Of a DNA stretch of 64,000 nt, positions 56,701 to 64,000 are shown in pieces; position 1 is the stretch's first letter; every line of letters begins with the position of its first letter. Under the pieces are notes generated by a model. That model was not told the origin of the DNA. It saw only the letters and a list, made by a program, of their open reading frames with translations, and searched no databases. A program made the position numbers and the translations under genes. The DNA comes from Helianthus annuus (taxonomy: Eukaryota > Streptophyta > Magnoliopsida > Asterales > Asteraceae), in assembly GCF_002127325.2 (NCBI RefSeq), contig NC_035436.2, forward strand, positions 30,529,558-30,593,557. Reading direction: 5' to 3'.

Positions 56701-57605
56701 ACAAACATAGGGATTTAATGCAGACTAACGTACGCCGGCCAATGCTAATATTGGTATTTTGTTATTGGTTGAAGAACTTAAAGGTGGTGCATGCAGACAA
56801 CTGAGGTTTCTGTGAAAATATTAAAAGATGAATGAGAGAGAAAGTGGATGTTGACTAAACTTTCCCAAAATACACTATGTTTTTAGAGGTCAAATCAGAT
56901 GTATTTTGTGTTCAAGATAGATTTTGACATGAAAATGGTGTATATATATATACTAGTTAAGAACAATAGAGTTTTTAAACATGTCTGTTAACAACGTGTG
57001 ATATGGGACTTTATCATTTTATTAAGATTATTACAGCATTCATATTCAAGATTCAACCCCCTAAATTACGTGAACTACAAGAAGACAAGCAATCAGATAC
57101 AACAATTATTTGGTCTCCTTCGGAGTTTTTTATTTTATAAAAAGTAGTTGTAGGTAGTTATGAGTAGAGGAGAGAGAAAATATTACCGTTAATCTGTAAA
57201 TTTGAGGGAACACTATTCAAACTTTATAATGTTTTAATATATTTAGAAAGTGGGTAAGAAAACTACATACTCTCCCCTACTAAGCAAATAATTCGGGGGG
57301 TTGGCCGCCCTCTCCCGTCCCTTAAAAGCTTCGCCCATAATTATGTTCGATGGGACTCCTTATTCAATTACAATTAGACATGTGGCAATTTTTTACTATT
57401 TTTAACTATTTTAAACTAAGGAAACGAGCTCATTCTGAAATTTGAAATATGCCGCTTCGACATAAAAATAAAAGTTAGTTATGGTTGATAAATATATATG
57501 AGTTCAAAATATATTGTTTTCTTTATATAGTTATAGGCCATGTTGATGCTTCAAACCTCATTTTAAAAGATTTATTAACTTTGTACTTAACACATTCATC
57601 AATCA

Positions 57606-58652
57606 TAGGGCTGAGCAGTATACGGTTCAGAACCGCCAGAACCGGAGAACCGAACCAGAACCGCTAGATCCAAACCGTATTTTTGTATACTGTGTCCGGT
57701 TCCGGTTCTTAAATTTGGGTAAACACGGTTCCCGGTTCGGTTCTGGTTAAAACCACGGTTCCGGTTAAAGAACCGCTAGAACCAGTTGAGATTATAAATA
57801 TTTAAAACCCTATTTTATTAATGGGCTCTTCAACATCATACGACCATCCTAATTCTTATTCCCTCCTCTTATATTCATTCCACGATCTCATCTTTCATCT
57901 TCTAATTCTTCTCTATCTCTCAACCCTAACCCTAATTACAATCATACAAGTTCATCTCCATCAACACCCTGCAAATACAGGTACGCTATTCTACATGACT
58001 TTTTTTATGATTGCATATATTTTCTTTCTAGATGTTTGCTTTCTGATACATATAGTTTTCTGTATGTGAAAATAAAAATTGAACAAAAAAAATCAAATCA
58101 ATGTTGATCAAATTGTAAATGTGTATATAAATAGTGTATCGCTTGGAAAATACAGTAGATACATTACTGATCAATCTATTCACGTGAACCAAATAAACTA
58201 TATGCATTATTCGTTTATTTTTTTTAATTGCTAACACTTGGTTTCACTTAGATGTTTATGAGAAGATTGAGAGGATGAAGATCGAATGAAGTATGAAGAT
58301 GTTTGTTTTAATTGTTAACACGAGATCAGTTTTATTTAGAGTTTGTTTTATGGCTTAAAATTTTTTATTGTTGATTTGCTACTTTTATTTTGGTTGGTTT
58401 GAACTTTGAATGTTGCAACTCTTAGTTAATGTTTTAAATGGTGTGATTCGTTTTTATTGAATTGTTAATTTTACGATTTAATTATCAACCGGTTCCCGCG
58501 AGAACCGTTTACATGAGGACCGTTTAACCGGTTCGGAACCAAACCAGAACCGTTATAATATGGTTCGGTTCCGGTTCTTAAATTTAGCAATTAACGGTTC
58601 TGGTTTGGTTCCGGTTCGGTTCGGTCCGGTTCTGAACCGTTGCACAGCCCTA
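57606..58652. mobile_element. hAT element (non-autonomous) in array unit 1
   Basis: Ends TAGGGCTGAGCA and, inverted, TAGGGCTGTGCA. Identical 8-bp flanks ATCAATCA (57598-57605 and 58653-58660), confirmed by the empty site in units 2 and 3. Both ends are packed with CGGTTCCGGTTC / AACCGGAACCG motifs. The 1-kb interior lacks transposase; 57820-58070 (GGGCTCTTCAACATCATACG, then ACCCTAACCCTAATTAC and a GTACG donor-like site) has the look of a gene 5' end and may be captured, unproven. Confidence 0.93.
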
Positions 58653-58723
58653 ATCAATCATCAACATGAATTCTATCCAATTTTAGTTCTATTTGAGTAC
58701 GTATTTGATCTTTGTATTTGAAA

Positions 58724-59147
58724 CTAGTGGAATTCCCGCACTTCGCCGCAGCTTTCGATCCGTATCGGTTTGATTCGTTACTATATAAGTATCGGTAACA
58801 GTGTTGTTTGGCCGACATCAGTTCGACTCATTACGGTATCGTTACTGTAACAATGTTGTTTGGCACATTAAGAAAATCATTAAAAATGAATATGGTACTT
58901 GTACCAATGTTATTTGGTTGGTATTGGTTTAGTTTTCAAGGAAAGAACAAAAAATAACTATATTTGATAACTTCAAATAATATTTTTATCAAATTCTGGA
59001 TAATAATAAGCACGCCGTAACGAATATTCGAAATTTATAAAACGTTATATTATTGTGCTAAAATAGCGAAAAAGATAAACTCGTCACTTTAAAAAATCTA
59101 AATCACAACATAACGTTGATGACATATACGCATGTTTTCAAGATAGA
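58724..59147 (-). mobile_element. Possible mini-Helitron within each array unit
   Basis: Read on minus, TCTATCTTGAAAACATGCG after an A leads to a hairpin GCGGCGAAGTGCGGGAATTCC and CTAG|T. Equivalent ends occur at 61078-61081 (CTAG intact) and near 59900 (CTAG mutated to ATAG). The Helitron reading is inference from termini only. Confidence 0.35.
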
Positions 59148-62095
59148 TTTTGACATTAAAATGGTATATATATTCTAGTTAATTAAGAACAATAGAGTTT
59201 CTAAAGGTAACATGTCTGTTAACAACGTGTGATATGGGACTTTATCATTTTGTTAAGATTATTACAGCATTCACATTCAAGATTCAACCACATAAATTAT
59301 GTGAACTACAATAAGACAAGCAATCTGATACAACAATTATTTGGTCTCTTTCGGAGTTTTTTATTTTATGAAAACTAGTTGTAGGTGGTTGTGAGTAGAG
59401 GAGAGAGAAAATATTACCGTTAATCTGTAAATTTGAGGGGACATTGTTCAAACTTTATAATGTTTTAATATATTTAGAAAGTGGTTAAGAAAACTACATA
59501 CTCTCCACCACTAAGCAAATAATTCGGGGGGTCGACCCCCCTCTCCCGCCCCTTAAAAGCTTCGCCCATGATTATGTTCGATGGGACTCCTTATTCAATT
59601 ACAACTAGACACATGGCAATTTTTTACTATTTTTAACTACTTTGAACTAAGGAAACGACCTCATTCTGAAATTTGAAATATGCCGCTTCTACATAAAAAT
59701 AAAAGTTAGTTATGGTTGATAAATATATATGAGTTCAAAATATATTGTTTTCTTTATATAGTTATAGGCTACGTTGATGCTTCAAACCTCATTTTAAAAA
59801 AATTATTAACTTTGTACTTAACACATTCATCAATCATCAACATGAATTCTATCCAATTTTAGTTCTATTTGAGTACGTATTTGATCTTTGTATTTGAAAA
59901 TAGTGGAATTCCCGCACTTCGTCGCGGCTTTCGGTACGTATCGGTTTGATTCGTTACTATATAAGTATCGGTAACAGTGTTGTTTGGCCGACATCAGTTC
60001 GACTCATTACGGTATCGTTACTGTAACAATGTTGTTTGGCACATTAACAAAATCACTAAAAATGAATATGGTAATTATACCAATGTTATTTGGTTGGTAT
60101 TGGTTTAGTTTTCAAGGAAAGAACAAAAAATAACTATATTTGATAACTTCAAATAATATTTTTATCAAATTCTGGATAATAATAAGCACGCCGTAACGAA
60201 TATTCGAAATTTATAAAGCGTTATATTATTGTGCTAAAATAGCGAAAAAGATAAACTCGTCACTTTAAAAAATCTAAATCACAACATAACGTTGATGACA
60301 TATACGCATGTTTCCAAGATAGATTTTGACATGAAAATGGTATATATATTCTAGTTAATTAAGAACAATAGAGTTTTTATACGTAACATGTCTGTTAACA
60401 ACGTGTGATATGGGACTTTATCATTTTGTTAAGATTATTACAGCATTCACATTCAAGATTCAACCCCCTAAATTACGTGAACTACAAGAAGACAAGCAAT
60501 CCGATACAACAATTATTTGGTCTCTTTCGGAGTTTTTTATTTTATGAAAAGTAGTTGTAGGTGGTTGTGAGTACAGGAGAGAGAAAATATTACCGTTAAT
60601 CTGTAAATTTGAGTGGACACTGTTCAAACTTTATAATGTTTTAATATATTTAGAAAGTGGTTAAGAAAATTACATACTCTCCACTACTAAGCAAATAATT
60701 CGAGGGGTCGGCCGCCCTCTCCCCCGCCCCTTAAAAGCTTCGCCCATGATTATGTTCGATGGGACTCCTTATTCAATTACAATTAAACACGTGGCAATTT
60801 TTTACTATTTTTAACTACTTTAAACTAAGGAAACGAGCTCATTCTAAAATTTGAAATATGCCGCTTCTACATAAAATTAAAAGTTAGTTATGGTTGATAA
60901 ATATATATGAGTTCAAATTATATTGTTTTCTTTATATAGTTATACGCCATGTTGATGCTTCAAACCTCATTTTAAAAGATTTATTAACTTTGTACTTAAC
61001 ACATTCATCAATCATCAACATGAATTCTATCCAATTTTAGTTCTATTTGAGTACGTATTTGATCTTTTTATTTGAAACTAGTGGAATTCCCGCGCTTCGC
61101 CGCGGCTTTCAGTCCGTATCAGTTTGATTCGTTACTAAATAAGTATCGGTAACAATGTTGTTTGGCCGACATCAGTTCGATTCATTACGATATCGTTACT
61201 GTAACAATGTTGTTTGGCACATTAAGAAAATCATTAAAAATGAATATGGTACTTGTACCAATGTTATTTGGTTGGTATTGGTTTAGTTTTCAAGGAAAGA
61301 AGAAAAAATAACAGCTATATTTGATAACTTCAAATAAAATTTTTATCAAATTCTGGATAATAATAAGCACGCCGTAACGAATATTCGAAATTTATAAAAC
61401 GTTATATTATTGTGCTAAAATAGCGAAAAAGATAAACTCGTCACTTTAAAAAATCTAAATCACAACATAACGTTGATGACATACACACTTGTTTTCAAGA
61501 TAGATTTTGACATGAAAATGGTATATATATTCTAGTTAATTAAGAACAATAGAGTTTTTAAACGTAACATGTCTGTTAACAACGTGTGACATGGGACTTT
61601 ATCATTTTATTAAGATTATTATAGCATTCACATTCAAGATTCAACCCCCTAAATTACGTGAACTACAAGAAGACAAGCAATCTGATACAACAATTATTTG
61701 GTCTTTTTCGGAGTTTTTTATTTTATGAAAAGTAGTTGTAGGTGGTTGTGAGTAGAGGAGGGAGAAAATATTACCGTTAATTTGTAAATTTGAGCGGACA
61801 CTGTTCAAACTTTATAATGTTTTAATATATTTAGAAAGTGGTTAAGAAAACTACATACTCTCCACTACTAAGCAAATAATTCGGGGGTCGGCCGCCCTCT
61901 CCCGCCCCTTAAAAGCTTCGCCCATGATTATGTTCGATGGGACTCCTTATTCAATTACAATTAGACACGTGGCAATTTTTTACTATTTTTAACTACTTTA
62001 AACTAAGGAAACGAGCTCATTCTGAAATTTGAAATATGCCGCTTCTACATAAAAATAAAAGTTAGTTATGGTTGATAGATATATATGTCACACTA

Positions 62096-64000
62096 ACTTT
62101 TGCGGAAGCGTGATTATGGCGTGACTTTCTTAATACCATTGCATTCAATCATAACAACAACTATATGATAAAACTATAGATTCGTCATCCATTAAATAAG
62201 TTTAAAACATAAAAATATTGTTTTGAAACGTAGACTTCAAATTCAAGTTTTACAAACCATACATATTGTTTATGAGTTCATTGAGGACTAATCAAAAGAT
62301 ATTGAATAACACCAAGGTTTGGAAGACGTGTCTCGTCCAGGGATAAGACACACTGACCAAACTCAAAGACCATGGATGACATCTTTATTCCTAACGCAGC
62401 ATAAAAACTTCCAACGCCAGCCAGATCCACTTACTAATTCCCTGAAATACATGTAGTTTGAGAACATCAACAAAAGTTGAGCGAGTTCATGTGTTTGTTT
62501 GTGTGTATGAGTAAACCTTTGAAATTACTGTAAGTATGTATGTAAGTTTATAAATCCCGGTATGAAAGCAACAAGGAAAAACAGATCACCAATAGTTTGT
62601 AAGGCCTAGCAGATTTCGTCAATAAGACATAGTCACCACATGGCTCATTCGGCGTGCGCATGGGTGGGGCTCGCTACACCCGAATAGATCTATCACTCAT
62701 GTCCCTTGGTCCTACAATGAGGATTAATGGCCTTAAGTGTTATACCCACCACTCACATGATCAAGCAGTACCCTTCCTTAGCTAACCATACCACATAAAA
62801 TGTTCGTAAACAGTTTGTAACATGTATTTCACCCCCGAAGGTATAAAACTGAAAACAGTTAAAAGAAAAGGGGGTCATGAACTCACAGTTTTGCGTTCTT
62901 CGAATCCGCCTGTATCTCAAAGTTTCCTCTGGCGTACACGACTACCTACAATGTACTATGGTCTTATTAGACGAGCGGGTCGTGCCTTGACTTAGTATTA
63001 ATTAGTGCCTTTGAGTTACGTTTCCAAGTGTCTTCATTATTATTCCAAGTGTATAATTATTTGTTGAAATAATTAATATTTTAATTCAAATTATATTTAT
63101 TAGATTTTGGAATAATTGTTAAAACAATATATATTAACTTAATACTTCCCAAGTATTTATACTTGCACTTCCTTCCCAAGGATGGGTATATTTGTATTTG
63201 CATTTAGGTATTTTGCCATGTATCGCTGTCGAATTCCAGGGTGTATTTATACGTGTGAGAATACGTATTTTATTGTATTCATTAAGATTCATATAGTTAA
63301 TTTTATATCAACTTTTCTGGAATAATATTTTTTTAGTAATATACTTTAATATATATTTCCAAAACATATATTCCGAGGTATGTTACTTAGAAAATTATTT
63401 ATAATTCTCTCTTGGCAAAAGTATTCGTATTTTCATATAAGGTCCAAAAATACTATATTTTCAAGTCTATCTTGGAAAATATATACAAACTTATTTTTCT
63501 CCCAAAAATCATATATTTCATGTTCATTGGAGAAAATATATATTTCTGACAAAAATAATATATCTTCTATTGATTCCAAGAGAATATATTTTTGTCCACC
63601 AAAAATAATATATTTTCTTCTTGTCAAAAATATGACATAACTTTGTAATACTTGTGAAAATCATATTTTCATTCACTTGGTGTCCAAAATATTATTTACC
63701 AAAACATTCATATGAATAATATTTCCGGAATATTTGCAAGTTATATTCCTTTGTTCGGTTTTACTGATATTTTGTGTAATCTTGTATATTCATATTCTTG
63801 GGATTTTGGTAATATTTTGGATTGTAAGTTCTTGTTATTTGATGAGTTATATTATTTCAAATCCTAAAATAATATAACTAATACACATAATATACAAATA
63901 ATCACACACATGGTGCCTTCTAAATATATACAAATTTAGTCACTTTTATTTATAAAAAAAAACAACCTCCAATATTTATAATTTTTTTAACAAAAATTAT
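62096..64000. repeat. Probable LTR-retrotransposon end, truncated by window
   Basis: The array stops abruptly at TATATATG and a new AT-rich, gene-free sequence starts TGTCACACTAACTTTTGCGG. Content (TTATACCCACCACTCACATG, then AAGTTTCCTCTGGCGTACAC) has the style of Asteraceae Gypsy LTRs, but no matching partner is present. 63380-63640 holds several GGAAAATATATA / TATATTTTC palindromes, which produce false frames on both strands. Orientation is not determined. Confidence 0.4.

Larger units (their letters stand above)
56913..62095. repeat. Tandem array of a 1.18-kb unit
   Basis: The anchor CAAGATAGATTTTGACAT recurs at 56913, 59139, 60315 and 61496. Steps are 1176 and 1181 bp, and the first step is 2226 bp because a 1047-bp hAT element and its 8-bp duplication lie in unit 1. 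Three units are complete and a fourth stops at 62095. Units are highly similar, with scattered changes. Each contains GGAATTCCCGCRCTTCGYCG, a GC-rich hairpin next to ACTAG that resembles a minus-strand Helitron 3' end, and a MITE-like stretch (GTAGTTGTAGGTGGTTGTGA). No coding frame. Confidence 0.93.

Noticed and set aside
63380..63640. Overlapping frames on both strands near the right end
   Set aside because: Created by AT-rich palindromes; no protein-like composition.
1..64000. CRISPR array, tRNA or rRNA genes
   Set aside because: Repeat arrays lack CRISPR spacing and the DNA is plant nuclear; no tRNA cloverleaf or rRNA sequence was recognised by eye. A tRNAscan run would settle tRNAs.

Overview
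The window is nuclear DNA from a flowering plant, most likely a eudicot and probably Asteraceae. The coding genes have GT-AG introns, the intergenic DNA is AT-rich, and most of the sequence is transposon. The family assignment is an inference from repeat style and is not proven by any single gene. I found no rRNA, tRNA or CRISPR array.

Three host genes look intact, all in the right half. (1) A KH-domain RNA-binding protein of the FUBP/KHSRP-like plant family on + (36202-43372, 7 exons, 760 aa; two KH domains, then a long Pro/Gly/Tyr/Gln-rich tail). (2) A mitochondrial-type ClpX AAA+ unfoldase on + (47358-53875, 15 exons, 669 aa) with every motor motif present. (3) A single-exon berberine-bridge-enzyme-like FAD oxidase on - (54922-56628, 568 aa). 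They are ordinary neighbours, not a pathway cluster.

The left part (1-36000) is almost entirely mobile DNA. 141-4477 is a non-autonomous Helitron carrying broken pieces of three unrelated genes (SCAB1-like, PEPKR2-like kinase, MGDG synthase). 4478-9970 is a non-coding LTR-element derivative with several internal repeat arrays. 11379-13546 is a dead LINE and 13620-13997 a CACTA end. 14210-15317 is a Pack-MULE with 305-bp inverted repeats and a perfect 9-bp target duplication; it holds two in-frame exons of a nuclear poly(A)-binding protein. 17163-31370 is a Ty3/Gypsy chromovirus-like element on -, split inside its integrase by a complete 7.25-kb gag-only Copia element with 481-bp LTRs and a perfect 5-bp target duplication. 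31371-35947 holds a Copia gag fragment, a second copy of the Pack-MULE flank and a Helitron 3' end that stops about 250 bp before the KH gene.

Within and around the genes there is a family of small foldback elements (introns 3 and 5 of the KH gene, introns 5 and 12 of ClpX, and one inside a Helitron). Four of the five have a clear 9-bp target duplication, and their termini match that of the Pack-MULE. Downstream of the oxidase gene's 5' end lies a tandem array of a 1.18-kb unit (56913-62095). One unit is interrupted by a 1047-bp hAT element with a perfect 8-bp target duplication. The window ends in what looks like another LTR.
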